Part shown: in pieces, positions 18,242 through 26,492 of the stretch | How positions within the stretch are numbered: the stretch's first letter is position 1 | Layout of the letters: each line of letters starts with the position of its first letter | Source of the DNA: Paenibacillus baekrokdamisoli | Lineage (GTDB): Bacteria; Bacillota; Bacilli; Paenibacillales; Paenibacillaceae | Assembly (NCBI RefSeq): GCF_003945345.1 | Contig: NZ_AP019308.1 | Location: forward strand, 3,224,001 to 3,288,000 | Length of the DNA stretch: 64,000 nt | Reading direction: 5' to 3' | Translations under genes and position numbers: made by a program | Notes under the pieces: model-generated | The model's database searches: none | What the model saw: only the letters and a program-made list of their open reading frames with translations | What the model was told of the DNA's origin: nothing

Positions 18242-18378
18242 AAAGGGGTGTTGACGAATATGGAAGGCGACCCGAGGCCTGCGGGTAACCGCATTAGTAT
18301 ACCAGTAGCTCAAGGAAACGTACCCTACAACGTACAGTTGCCCATGTTCGTCAACGCCGTAATGATACTATATACGGC
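18242..18378 (+). ncRNA. Structured 5' leader of corA, class not recognised
   Basis: GTTGACGAATATGG (18250-18263) pairs with CCATGTTCGTCAAC (18342-18355) over 14 bases with one G-U. After two unpaired A the stem continues as GGCGAC / GTTGCC. Inside are small hairpins GCGG/CCGC and GTAC/GTAC. A second hairpin GCCGT/ACGGC follows at 18356-18378 without a T-run. It does not contain the M-box blocks I would expect of a Mg2+ riboswitch. A 40-codon frame overlaps it. Structure is directly visible; function is unknown. Confidence 0.55.
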
Positions 18379-18382
18379 TTAG
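18260..18382 (+). CDS. Possible 40-residue leader peptide within the corA leader
   Basis: ATG 18260 opens 40 codons ending at TAG 18380-18382, starting MEGDPRPAGNRIS and ending in a hydrophobic FVNAVMILYTA. The possible ribosome site GGGG is about 12 bases away, weak. The start codon is inside the 14-bp stem, so it would be hidden when folded. This may be a true upstream peptide coupling translation to folding, or a chance frame across a structured RNA. Confidence 0.25.
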   Translation: MEGDPRPAGNRISIPVAQGNVPYNVQLPMFVNAVMILYTA

Positions 18383-18476
18383 CTAGGCATGGCTTGCTTC
18401 ACGTTCACGTCCGTCTCCTTCTGCGCTTCTGGCATCCGGGAATTATACGCAACAAGGATGAAAGGAGAGGACGCGA

Positions 18477-19412
18477 ATGAAAATCCGGTTGGTCAATCAA
18501 GGTATTTTCACACCGATTGAAGACATCCATTCGGCGCTTATTCCGCCGGCTGAAGGCTTCTACTGGATAGATGCAGATGTGGATGATTTGGAAGTGCTGC
18601 AGCCGATCTTCCAGCTGCATGAGCTTGCCGTAGAGGACTGTCTCAGTGAAGAGGAGCAGCGGCCGAAGATTGAAATTCATGAGGGCCATTATTTTATTGT
18701 GATCAATAGCATTCGTTTTGACGATGAAGAAATTTTTCTTCGTGCACTGAATATTTTTCTGGGCCGCCATTATATTATTACGGTTACGAAACAGAAGATC
18801 AACGAGCTTCGTTCACTCAAGCCTATCTTATGGGAAGAGGGCATAAGCCGTCCCGACTATTTTCTTTATCATTTGACCGATATCGTCGTCGATAATTATT
18901 TTCTTGTAGGCGATCGTATTGAAGCACGCATCGAAAGCTTAGAGGAAGATATTTTGATGCACACCAAAAAATCCCATTTGAATGAGATCATCGGTCTTCG
19001 AAGTGAAATTTTGTGGCTAAAGAAGGTTCTGAATCCGCAGACACAGGTTATCGCTACGCTTAACAAGAAAGACCTGAAGCTCATCGATGATCAGCTTCAA
19101 AAGTACTTCAGCGATATTTATGAGAATGCGGTTAAAATCGCTGAGACCTTCGAAACTTACCGCGATCTAATGGGAAACTTACGAGAGGCTTATCAATCCA
19201 GCCTTGCCAACCGAGCGAATGAGATCATGCGTGTGTTCACGGCGCTGACGACCATTTTCATGCCGCTGACGTTCTTAACAGGTATTTATGGGATGAATTT
19301 TGATTACATCCCAGGCATGCATACGCATGGTGGATCTTACATTCTGCTCTCGTTCATGTTGGTTCTCGCCGTTGGCATGCTGTATGTTTTCCGGAAGAAG
19401 GATTGGTTATAA
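18477..19412 (+). CDS. corA: CorA family magnesium/divalent cation channel
   Basis: A 311-residue channel subunit. A long acidic N-terminal cytoplasmic domain (about 1-245) is followed by two C-terminal membrane segments (about 250-270 and 285-303). The diagnostic GMN loop lies between them (GIYGMNFDYIPGMH). CorA pentamers let Mg2+ and sometimes Co2+ or Ni2+ into the cell and gate by intracellular Mg2+. ATG 18477 follows AAAGGAGAGG. The gene stands alone behind the structured leader at 18.25 kb, which suggests post-initiation control. Confidence 0.94.
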   Translation: MKIRLVNQGIFTPIEDIHSALIPPAEGFYWIDADVDDLEVLQPIFQLHELAVEDCLSEEEQRPKIEIHEGHYFIVINSIRFDDEEIFLRALNIFLGRHYIITVTKQKINELRSLKPILWEEGISRPDYFLYHLTDIVVDNYFLVGDRIEARIESLEEDILMHTKKSHLNEIIGLRSEILWLKKVLNPQTQVIATLNKKDLKLIDDQLQKYFSDIYENAVKIAETFETYRDLMGNLREAYQSSLANRANEIMRVFTALTTIFMPLTFLTGIYGMNFDYIPGMHTHGGSYILLSFMLVLAVGMLYVFRKKDWL

Positions 19413-19439
19413 CGGACGCTCCTATTGAAGCACACATAT

Positions 19440-19482
19440 AAAAGCTCTCTTCGGTCCATAATGGTCCTTAGAGAGCTTTTTC
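19440..19482. terminator. Bidirectional terminator between corA and the MFS gene
   Basis: AAAGCTCTCT and AGAGAGCTTT arms with an inner GGTCC repeat and A/T runs on both sides serve the two convergent genes. Confidence 0.88.
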
Positions 19483-19507
19483 TGGCTTTATCTTTTCATT
19501 CCTAAGA

Positions 19508-20785
19508 TCAGTTAACCTCTCCCGTTAATGCCTCTTTGCGACCCTTTTCCAAATCCACGAACGCCAGTATGGCAATTCCAACTATGAAGAATGCGACAAG
19601 CGACAGTATAGCAAGTCTGCTTGAGCCTGTTATTGTCCCCACAACGGAGAACACGAGCGGACCCGCTACCGAAGAGAATTTACTGGATAAGCTGAGGAAA
19701 CCAAAAAATTCAGCCGTGCGTGAAGGTGGGACTAAATTGGCATACAAGGATCTCGCAATCGCTTGGCTGCCTCCCTGCACAAGACCGACCATAAACGCCA
19801 GTATGTAGAAGTGAATCGCATTGGTCATGAAGAATCCAAGAATGACTATGACCACATAGATCACAAGTGAACCATTTAATGATCGCTTCGTGCCAAACCG
19901 CGCCGCCAATTTAATGAATAACAGCGTGCTTGGATAGCCAACGAACTGTGTAATGAGAAGCGCTATTATGAGATCTGACGTACCAATACCGATCCCGCTT
20001 CCGTATATGGTCGCCATCACAATTACTGTGTTAATGCCATCATTGAAAAACCAAAAAGCCGCCATATATTTGAGAAGCTCTGGGTAACGTGAGGCCGTCT
20101 TCATTGTCCGTCCAATGCGCATAAAACCACTCTTAACTGCATCTCCAAAGCTAACCGCCTTACCCTTAGCCTGTTCCTTTACATGACGAACAATTGGAAT
20201 CGTAAATACAAGCCACCAAATCCCTACCGTAACGAAGGCCATTTGCGTTGCAATGGTCTCGCCTGGGAACCCGAGTTTGTCCCAGCCTTTAATCATGACA
20301 AGGTTCACGGCCAGCAGCAGCCCGCCTCCCAAATAACCAAGTGCATACCCCTTGGAGCTGATTGCATCACGTTTCTCAGGCGGCGCAATTTCAGTAAGCA
20401 AACCATCATAAAAAGTATTGCCTGCGGCAAATCCGATCGTTCCTAGAACGACTAGCGTGGAAGCAAGCAGCCAATCCCCATGACCGATAAACCCCATACA
20501 CATCGTCGCTAGCGCACCGATAATCGCAAAAGCAGTCAGAAATCTCACCTTTGATCCGGAGTAGTCAGCGATCGCGCCCATAATAGGTGATAACACAGCT
20601 ACGAATATCATCGCAACAGTCTGTGTATAGCCCCAATAGTTCTCTGCTGTATTTCCGGGTAAATCAGATCCTGCAACCGTCTTATAAAAGATCGGCATGA
20701 CCGCTGCCATTATGGTCGTCGCAAATGCTGAATTTGCCCAGTCATACATCAGCCATCCCCGAACCGCTTGTCGATTCACCGTCAT
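19508..20785 (-). CDS. MFS transporter, UMF1/Atg22-like family
   Basis: A 425-residue protein with about twelve membrane segments. The N-terminus RGWLMYDWANSAFATTIMAAVMPIFYK and the motif GAIADYSGSKVRFL are typical of the UMF1 (Atg22-like) branch of the major facilitator superfamily. Other marks are NTFYDGLLTEIAPPEKRDAISSKGYALGYLGGG and the second-half GLVQGGSQAIARSLYANLVPP. Eukaryotic relatives export amino acids from vacuoles; bacterial substrates are unknown. ATG 20785 begins MTVNRQAVRG. It is monocistronic and divergent from the LysR gene at 20977. Confidence 0.87.
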   Translation of the reverse strand: MTVNRQAVRGWLMYDWANSAFATTIMAAVMPIFYKTVAGSDLPGNTAENYWGYTQTVAMIFVAVLSPIMGAIADYSGSKVRFLTAFAIIGALATMCMGFIGHGDWLLASTLVVLGTIGFAAGNTFYDGLLTEIAPPEKRDAISSKGYALGYLGGGLLLAVNLVMIKGWDKLGFPGETIATQMAFVTVGIWWLVFTIPIVRHVKEQAKGKAVSFGDAVKSGFMRIGRTMKTASRYPELLKYMAAFWFFNDGINTVIVMATIYGSGIGIGTSDLIIALLITQFVGYPSTLLFIKLAARFGTKRSLNGSLVIYVVIVILGFFMTNAIHFYILAFMVGLVQGGSQAIARSLYANLVPPSRTAEFFGFLSLSSKFSSVAGPLVFSVVGTITGSSRLAILSLVAFFIVGIAILAFVDLEKGRKEALTGEVN

Positions 20786-20976
20786 CGCCCTTCCAGCTAT
20801 CAGATTGTTTGTTGATTCAACCTTTTCGACAACGATACCTGGTTTCCTTCTTAATTTTCTGTAAATATGAGGGGTAAACCACCTCTAAAGCGGCTCTTGT
20901 TTTTGCTGTTACAGCTGTTTTCATTTATAATAGGAGTAATATGTGATAAAAATCTTTAATCGATTGGGGGTTTTCC

Positions 20977-21879
20977 GTGAATATAAATCAACTTGAGACG
21001 TTGTTGACCATATCTAAGACCATGAGCTTCCGAAAAGCAGGCGAGCTGCTCAACCTGACTCAACCGGCTGTCTCTGCACAGATCAAGAGCTTAGAGGATG
21101 AATTTAAAACCGTTCTGATTGACCGCAACCAGCCCGTCACCTTAACGGACCGTGGACAAGTATTTCTCGATCATGCAGAGCGAATACTAGCCATTGTTGA
21201 GGAGCTTAAACAAAAGCTTTCTGATCTTAGCCAAACACCACAGGGGCATATCGTTCTAGGTACGACCTCTTCGATTGCCATTCAGATTCTACCGCGCGTC
21301 CTTTCTTACTTCCAGGATCAATTTCCGATGATCAAAACGACGATTCACTCCATGCCCTCCTCTCAAGTAATGACAAGTGTAGAGAATGGCACAGTCGACA
21401 TTGGTATCACCTACTTATCAGAACGCAACCCGAACGTTGAAACTTCGATTCTTTACTATGATACCTATGAGCTTGTTGTCTCGCCTGAGCACCCGATGAG
21501 CCATTTAAAGCACACCACAATTGAGTCGCTTAAGGACATTCCGATGATTATGCTATCTCCTGATACACTTGGCAGAAGGTTTCTGGATCAAATCTTTCGC
21601 AAGCTCAAGCTGCAGCCCCATATCGTTATGGAGCTATCAAGCAGTGAGGAAGTGAAGCGGATGGTTGAGATTAACCTCGGTGCTGCTGTCGTCTCGAAGC
21701 TGTCCATACACAATGAAGTGCGGCTTGGCACCCTTAAACGAATCAAAGTGAATGAGCTGGATATGAGTCATCCTGTTGGTGTTGTGTATAAATCAGGGCG
21801 CTACATCAATTCGGCTATGCAGCAATTCTTAAGTGATCTGAAAGGTATGCCTGAGGATCAATTTATCAGCAGTGAGTAG
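20977..21879 (+). CDS. LysR-family transcriptional regulator
   Basis: A 300-residue regulator. The winged helix-turn-helix at about 1-60 (METLLTISK-like start, FRKAGELLNLTQPAVSAQIKSLEDEF) is followed by the periplasmic-binding-like effector domain (GHIVLGTTSSIAIQILPRVLSYF). The start is GTG 20977, with GGGGG about eight bases upstream. A promoter TTGCTG-17-TATAAT lies just before it. It is divergent from the UMF1 transporter and leads into the PHP phosphatase gene 34 bases on. Its target and effector cannot be told; the divergent transporter is one candidate. Confidence 0.88.
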   Translation: MNINQLETLLTISKTMSFRKAGELLNLTQPAVSAQIKSLEDEFKTVLIDRNQPVTLTDRGQVFLDHAERILAIVEELKQKLSDLSQTPQGHIVLGTTSSIAIQILPRVLSYFQDQFPMIKTTIHSMPSSQVMTSVENGTVDIGITYLSERNPNVETSILYYDTYELVVSPEHPMSHLKHTTIESLKDIPMIMLSPDTLGRRFLDQIFRKLKLQPHIVMELSSSEEVKRMVEINLGAAVVSKLSIHNEVRLGTLKRIKVNELDMSHPVGVVYKSGRYINSAMQQFLSDLKGMPEDQFISSE

Positions 21880-21912
21880 ACGTGAATTGAAATGACAGGA
21901 GGATGACTAGCG

Positions 21913-22722
21913 ATGAAATTCGACTTACACACCCATCACTTTCGCTGTGGACATGCAGACGATTCCATTGAAGCTTACATTCAGGCGGGCATTAAAGCCG
22001 GCCTTGGGGTAATCGGTATTTCCGACCACTCTCCTTATTTTGCAAGCGTGGAAGATCAGCCTAATCCCGGCACTGCAATGGCAAAAAGTGATTTTGTCAA
22101 TTACATTGAAGAGGTTCTTAAGCTAAAAGCAAAGTATGAAGGCAAGATTGATGTACTCCTTGGGGTGGAATCCGATTATTATCCCGAGCATGAGCAGCTT
22201 TATAAGGATGTATATGCGAAGTATCCTTTTGACTACATTATTGGCTCGGTTCATCAGACGCGCGGTGTCAGCATTTTTAATCGCAAACGTTGGAAAGGCT
22301 TGTCTGCTGAGGTTCAAATCACGGAGAAGGAACACTACTATGCTTTAATCGGACAATCAGCAAAGAGCGGGATGTTCCAAGTACTCGGCCATATCGATGC
22401 GATGAAGGGGTACTATCCCGCATTCTCTGATATTCCCGCAACTGAAGCGATCGATACAGCCTTATCAATCATTGCTGATAGCGGGGTAGCAATCGAAATC
22501 AATACATCCGGTAAAATGAAAGATTCGGGTGGATGGTACCCATCCAATGCCATTCTAGAGCGTGCCTGCCATTATGGCGTACAAGTTACGTTTGGCTCAG
22601 ACTCCCATGTTCCTAAGCGTGTTGGTGATGAATGGGAGCTTGTTGCGAAACGGCTGAAGGAAATCGGTTTTAAGCAGTGGGTTTATTTTAAGCAAAAGCA
22701 GCCGGTCGTCGTGAAGCTCTAA
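21913..22722 (+). CDS. hisK: Histidinol-phosphatase, PHP family
   Basis: A 269-residue PHP-domain phosphoesterase. Metal-binding motifs are visible as DLHTHHFRCGHADDS, GISDHSPYF, LLGVESDYYPE, GSVHQTRG, LGHIDAMK and TFGSDSHVP. Proteins of this length and motif set dephosphorylate histidinol phosphate in histidine synthesis, as HisK (HisJ) of Bacillus does. ATG 21913 is preceded by AGGAGG. It probably shares a transcript with the LysR gene before it. No other his genes are near, so the role rests on family similarity; other PHP phosphatases are possible. Confidence 0.8.
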   Translation: MKFDLHTHHFRCGHADDSIEAYIQAGIKAGLGVIGISDHSPYFASVEDQPNPGTAMAKSDFVNYIEEVLKLKAKYEGKIDVLLGVESDYYPEHEQLYKDVYAKYPFDYIIGSVHQTRGVSIFNRKRWKGLSAEVQITEKEHYYALIGQSAKSGMFQVLGHIDAMKGYYPAFSDIPATEAIDTALSIIADSGVAIEINTSGKMKDSGGWYPSNAILERACHYGVQVTFGSDSHVPKRVGDEWELVAKRLKEIGFKQWVYFKQKQPVVVKL

Positions 22723-22747
22723 GCTGGCGCCGAGCAGACAAAAAAAT

Positions 22748-22769
22748 GGACCTGCTCGCGGCAGGTCCT
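22748..22769. terminator. GC-rich hairpin after the PHP phosphatase gene
   Basis: GGACCTGC and GCAGGTCC pair around TCGCG. Seven A precede it, but only TAACTT follows on the plus strand, so it is a weak terminator for the upstream gene. I saw no riboswitch motif between it and the cation exporter gene. Confidence 0.4.
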
Positions 22770-22893
22770 AACTTACATATAATAAAAAGGGGGTCTTGTT
22801 TATTATCATAACCCTCTATTGTGTTAGGACAATAACAGAAACATTTCATTTGTGTAACAAATTCGATTAGCCTACTTGGAAGGAGTGATATAC

Positions 22894-23841
22894 ATGTACG
22901 ATTACCATCATCTTGGACATGAGAAGGAGCAAGCAACCTCAAAGCGGTCGCTCTGGATTACCCTTTTTTTAACTTTATTCTTTACGATTGTCGAAATTAT
23001 CGGTGGCCTTCTAAGCAACTCACTCGCTCTATTATCCGATTCAGCTCATATGATCTCCGACGTCATCGCGCTTGGACTCAGCATGACAGCCATTTATTTG
23101 GCACGCCGTCCGCCCAATGCCCGTTACACCTTCGGTTACTTGCGCTTCGAGATTATTGCCTCTTTTCTCAATGGACTCGCCCTCTTCGCTATTGCGATTG
23201 GTATTTTCATTGAAGGCTACCAGCGCTTTATTCATCCTGTGCCGATCAAATTCGCTCTCATGCTAACCATTGCTTCGATTGGTTTTGTAGTGAATTTAGT
23301 TCTAACGCTGGTGCTAAGCCGCAGTATGAAGGAAGAAGAAAACTTGAATATTCAGAGTGCCTTATGGCATTTCATCGGAGATCTTATTAGTTCCATCGGT
23401 GTCATTATCTCGGCCATCATCATTTACTATACCAATTGGCTTATTGTGGATCCGCTCATCAGCATCATCATCGGCAGTATTCTCTGCATTGGCGGCTATC
23501 GTATTATCCGGGAATCTTATCTGATCCTTATGGAGTCCGTTCCTCACAAGTTTGATCTGGATGAAATGCGCAGCAGCCTGCTTGCAATTGATGGAGTCGA
23601 GGATGTACATGAAATGCATCTCTGGGCGATTTCCTCCAATCATTACTCCCTGACAGCCCATGTATTCATTCCCAAGAATATGCAGCCCTTCTGCGTCATT
23701 CTAGCCATTAATGAGCTGCTTCGTGATAAATATGATATTACCCACTCGACCATTCAGACGGAGCATGCCACGATTCATCCCCATGGAGAATACGGCAAGC
23801 AGTTCTTGAAGCAGCATGAGCTGCAAAATGCGGATACCTAA
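22894..23841 (+). CDS. czcD: Cation diffusion facilitator (zinc/cobalt/cadmium exporter)
   Basis: A 315-residue CDF transporter with six membrane segments. The first metal site shows as ALLSDSAHMISDVIALG (HxxxD) and the second as LWHFIGDLISSIGVI. A cytoplasmic C-terminal domain (about 205-310) ends with His-rich HATIHPHGEYGKQFLKQHELQ. It exchanges Zn2+ or related ions for protons and gives metal resistance. The frame extends to TTG 22876, but AAGGAG sits over that codon and points to ATG 22894. The name follows the Bacillus homologue; the exact ion is inferred. Confidence 0.88.
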   Translation: MYDYHHLGHEKEQATSKRSLWITLFLTLFFTIVEIIGGLLSNSLALLSDSAHMISDVIALGLSMTAIYLARRPPNARYTFGYLRFEIIASFLNGLALFAIAIGIFIEGYQRFIHPVPIKFALMLTIASIGFVVNLVLTLVLSRSMKEEENLNIQSALWHFIGDLISSIGVIISAIIIYYTNWLIVDPLISIIIGSILCIGGYRIIRESYLILMESVPHKFDLDEMRSSLLAIDGVEDVHEMHLWAISSNHYSLTAHVFIPKNMQPFCVILAINELLRDKYDITHSTIQTEHATIHPHGEYGKQFLKQHELQNADT

Positions 23842-23885
23842 TGGTTAACGTAATCGTAGAGAATAATTAAGGAGCTGAAAGCATC

Positions 23886-24803
23886 ATGTGGTTCGCAGCA
23901 GCCGTGAGCAGCGCGGTACTGTTTGGCTTGGCAGGCTGGTGGATGAAAGTGTCCCAGATGCAGAGTGGTTCTCCTTCTTGGCTGCTTCTGGGCCTCTATC
24001 TATCAGGAACCCTTGGATTCGGCATTCATGCTTTAATCGAGCATACCTTAATCCCCTCTCTTCTTGATGCAAGGGTATGGGCAGCCGGTATCATTATTGG
24101 TGCCGGATCGGCTCTCGGAAATGTCTTGTTCATGAAAGCATTAGAATACGGACCTGCCAGCTTAACATCACCCTTGACCAACATGAATATTGTTCTCGTG
24201 ATTGCAATGGGCGCCTTCGTCTACAAAGAGCATTTAACAGGGGTCCATTTCTGTGGGGTGCTGCTCTTGCTATTGGCGGTTATTTTTGTTTCTATGCGCG
24301 GGAACAAGGAGAAACAATCGATAAAACATAACAAGTGGTATCTTTATGTGGCGATCAGCATCCTAATGTTTGCCGTTCGTAATGGAGGGTTGAAGGTAAC
24401 TGAGGATATGGGACTTGCAGGGGCACCTATCTTATTCGTTGCTTACCTATTATCGGTTCTTTGGTTTGCCAGAGCGGCCTTACAGGAAAGAAGCCTGCTC
24501 ATTCACACAGCGAAAATTAATGATCCATCTACTGTTATTAGAAGCTCCATGCAGCTTGCGAGTGCTTCAAGACATACAGGCATGTACTGGGGATTACTTG
24601 CCGGATTATTCTCTTATGGTGGGTTGCAGCTGTATGCCATTTCGCTCGAGACAGGACAAGCCAGCATCGTGGGTCCAATCTTTGCTGCTAACAGCCTTAT
24701 CGTAGCCGCAGGCTCCATCGTTCTTTACCGGGAAAGACTTACTCCCTTGCAGTGGACAGCCTTCATGCTCATGATAACTGGGCTCGTGCTTATCCGACTA
24801 TAG
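23886..24803 (+). CDS. EamA/DMT-family transporter
   Basis: A 305-residue protein with about ten membrane segments in two EamA halves (for example ALEYGPASLTSPLTNMNIVLVIAMGAF and LETGQASIVGPIFAANSLIVAAGSIVLYRE). The drug/metabolite transporter superfamily contains exporters and importers of small metabolites. It lies 44 bases after the CDF gene on the same strand and starts at ATG 23886 behind AAGGAGC, so co-transcription is likely. The substrate is unknown. It ends convergently with the DUF695 gene, without a clear terminator between them. Confidence 0.83.
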   Translation: MWFAAAVSSAVLFGLAGWWMKVSQMQSGSPSWLLLGLYLSGTLGFGIHALIEHTLIPSLLDARVWAAGIIIGAGSALGNVLFMKALEYGPASLTSPLTNMNIVLVIAMGAFVYKEHLTGVHFCGVLLLLLAVIFVSMRGNKEKQSIKHNKWYLYVAISILMFAVRNGGLKVTEDMGLAGAPILFVAYLLSVLWFARAALQERSLLIHTAKINDPSTVIRSSMQLASASRHTGMYWGLLAGLFSYGGLQLYAISLETGQASIVGPIFAANSLIVAAGSIVLYRERLTPLQWTAFMLMITGLVLIRL

Positions 24804-24823
24804 GTAGATGGTAATGCATCATC

Positions 24824-25663
24824 TTAAGATCTATTGCGGCTAGAGAATTTTTTGCGTAAGGAAGACTCTATCGAATCAAAAAAACGCCGAACCTGCTGAC
24901 GCATCCGATTACCTGAAGATAGCTTCATGACAGATCCCCAGCCATCATACCTCCCACCCTTGCCAATAATCAGCCGATAGAGCTCGCGTACTCGCTCATT
25001 CACCGTATCCAGCTTGACGTCATCGAACCTGCTTATTACAAGCGGATAAGGATATCCATTCTCCGGGCTGCCTTCTTTTTCTTTCTCAATTCGATATCCT
25101 AACGTCTGAAGCGTAGACTCCACCTCGCGCCTTTGATTATCTTCTTGGAATAATAGCCAATGATACACATGTCGAGGCTGCTTGATGTCATCACCTTTAT
25201 GAATAAGCGCATAGATCATTTGTGCATTATGAACGAATAATTCTTCTAATTGATCTGGCAGCATAAACAAATAAAAGGACCACTCGGGATCTGGCTTCAA
25301 GTAATGCTGCACCCGATATGCCCAATGCTTGTCCATCCACTGCCTAATCAACTCTTCATTCAAGCGACCGGAGCTCACATAATAATAAAACTCCAGACGG
25401 GTTGCAGCGTTGATCCGCCCTACATAAATAGCACCCGCATCTTTCTTCAGCCATTGCTCTAGACTAGATTCAAACTGCTCCAACTGTTTGATGAAATCTC
25501 GCTTTGAATGATTATGGGTTCGAACAGGATATAAATTAATCGTTACCGAGAATAATTCGCTATATTCCGCTAAAGGAGCAGCGCCTTTATAACCAATATT
25601 GACCAGAACACGCAACTGATCTGACTCTGATCGGCGTTCGTAAAATCCCCAATTGTCCGTCAT
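24824..25663 (-). CDS. DUF695 / RraB-like two-domain protein
   Basis: A 279-residue soluble protein. The N-terminal half (WGFYERRSESDQLRVLVNIGYKG and FYYYVSSGRLNEELI) resembles DUF695. The C-terminal half (about 165-260, FQEDNQRREVESTLQTLGYRIE, then VISRFDDVKLDTVNERVRELY) resembles the RraB fold that inhibits RNase E in proteobacteria. Firmicutes mostly lack RNase E of that type, so the role here is open. ATG 25663 is chosen over ATG 25678 because AGAGGTG lies between them. The start is 29 bases from palindromic element D, which must contain or replace its promoter. Confidence 0.7.
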   Translation of the reverse strand: MTDNWGFYERRSESDQLRVLVNIGYKGAAPLAEYSELFSVTINLYPVRTHNHSKRDFIKQLEQFESSLEQWLKKDAGAIYVGRINAATRLEFYYYVSSGRLNEELIRQWMDKHWAYRVQHYLKPDPEWSFYLFMLPDQLEELFVHNAQMIYALIHKGDDIKQPRHVYHWLLFQEDNQRREVESTLQTLGYRIEKEKEGSPENGYPYPLVISRFDDVKLDTVNERVRELYRLIIGKGGRYDGWGSVMKLSSGNRMRQQVRRFFDSIESSLRKKFSSRNRS

Positions 25664-25691
25664 ACAGCACCTCTGCATAAGTTATTCGCAT

Positions 25692-25888
25692 CTATATAAG
25701 TTGAACTTAAGAAACGAACAACGAGCCGCTGCACAGATGGAATGTTCTTCCGATCGCTGTTGAGCCCGGATTTCTTATTTTGTCCCCTGATAAGGGGGAA
25801 ATCCGGTCTCAAAGGCGAACGATCACGCTTCTCCAGAATCATCCATCTGCTCCGCTCACTTGTTATATCTCTAGTTCAACTTATATAG
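25692..25888 (+). repeat. Intergenic palindromic element, copy D (AGCCC variant)
   Basis: A 197-bp element with inverted ends CTATATAAGTTGAACT and AGTTCAACTTATATAG. The core has an outer stem CAGATGGA / TCCATCTG, boxes CGCTGTTG and CAAAGGCGA, an inner stem CCCGGATTTC / GAAATCCGG, and an apical CCCC/GGGG hairpin. It is nearly identical to copy E at 29.5 kb, in the same orientation. It lies immediately upstream of the minus-strand DUF695/RraB-like gene. Confidence 0.85.
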
Positions 25889-25973
25889 TTCTTCTCGTTA
25901 CATACCAACCATTATAACGTTTCTGCTTAGCATATGACTATTTTTTTATATACATCATCTATTTGAAGCTAAC

Positions 25974-25987
25974 TTTACTATAGTAAA
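25974..25987. promoter_or_regulatory. Palindrome, candidate HxlR-family operator
   Basis: A perfect 14-base palindrome, TTTACTA followed by TAGTAAA, lies about 100 bases before the HxlR-type gene. YodB/HxlR-type regulators bind sites built on TACT/AGTA half-sites, so self-control is plausible. Binding is inferred. Confidence 0.45.
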
Positions 25988-26085
25988 TATTAAAATATAA
26001 GTATTTTTTGACAACTGTTGTTTACCCTCTCCTTTTTTAAAACACCATGTGCTACAATGGAATTACCGAAAGAGGGGTGATAACG

Positions 26086-26394
26086 GTGGATTATTCCAAA
26101 ATGTGTCCAAAATATGAATGCGCTACTGAATTACTTGGTAAGAAATGGACAGGTATGATTGTCCGCGTTCTGCTTGGAGGACCTAAACGGTTTAAAGAAG
26201 TGAAGGAACAAATTCCGGAGATGAGCGATAAGATGCTGACCGATCGGATGAAAGAACTCGAGCAGTTCCAAATTATTAAACGAAGCGTTTACCCGGAAAT
26301 GCCGGTTCGGATTGAATATGAATTAACGGAAAAAGGACGGGGTCTAGAGCCCGTTATCCAATCGATTCAAGATTGGGGCGAAGGTTGGTGTTAA
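26086..26394 (+). CDS. HxlR-family winged-helix regulator
   Basis: A 102-residue MarR-like regulator. It has the family pattern MCPKYECATELLGKKWTGMIV, then GPKRFKEVKEQIPEMSDKMLTDRMKELE and VRIEYELTEKGRGLEPVI. Cys residues near positions 7 and 12 match the thiol positions used for redox or electrophile sensing in HxlR/YodB proteins. The frame opens at ATG 26047, but GAGGGG eight bases before GTG 26086 decides the start. It has a TTTACTA palindrome upstream. It is convergent with the solute-binding-like gene; targets beyond itself are unknown. Confidence 0.85.
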   Translation: MDYSKMCPKYECATELLGKKWTGMIVRVLLGGPKRFKEVKEQIPEMSDKMLTDRMKELEQFQIIKRSVYPEMPVRIEYELTEKGRGLEPVIQSIQDWGEGWC

Positions 26395-26492
26395 GCTGCT
26401 GCATTCATGCTGGCAGCTTTTCTGCTTATAAGGACAGATGAAAGGCGCGGGACAATTCGTCCACGCGCCTTTGTTGAAGAATCGTATGATTG

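Noticed and set aside
18242..18378. M-box (Mg2+) riboswitch before corA
   Set aside because: The conserved M-box blocks are not found; only gene context fits.
22770..22893. NiCo or other metal riboswitch before the CDF exporter
   Set aside because: About 120 bases of AT-rich DNA with no recognisable aptamer motif; only a GC hairpin just before it.
25692..25888. Insertion sequence at the palindromic elements
   Set aside because: Fewer than 230 bp with no transposase frame and no clear target duplication; classed as repeats.
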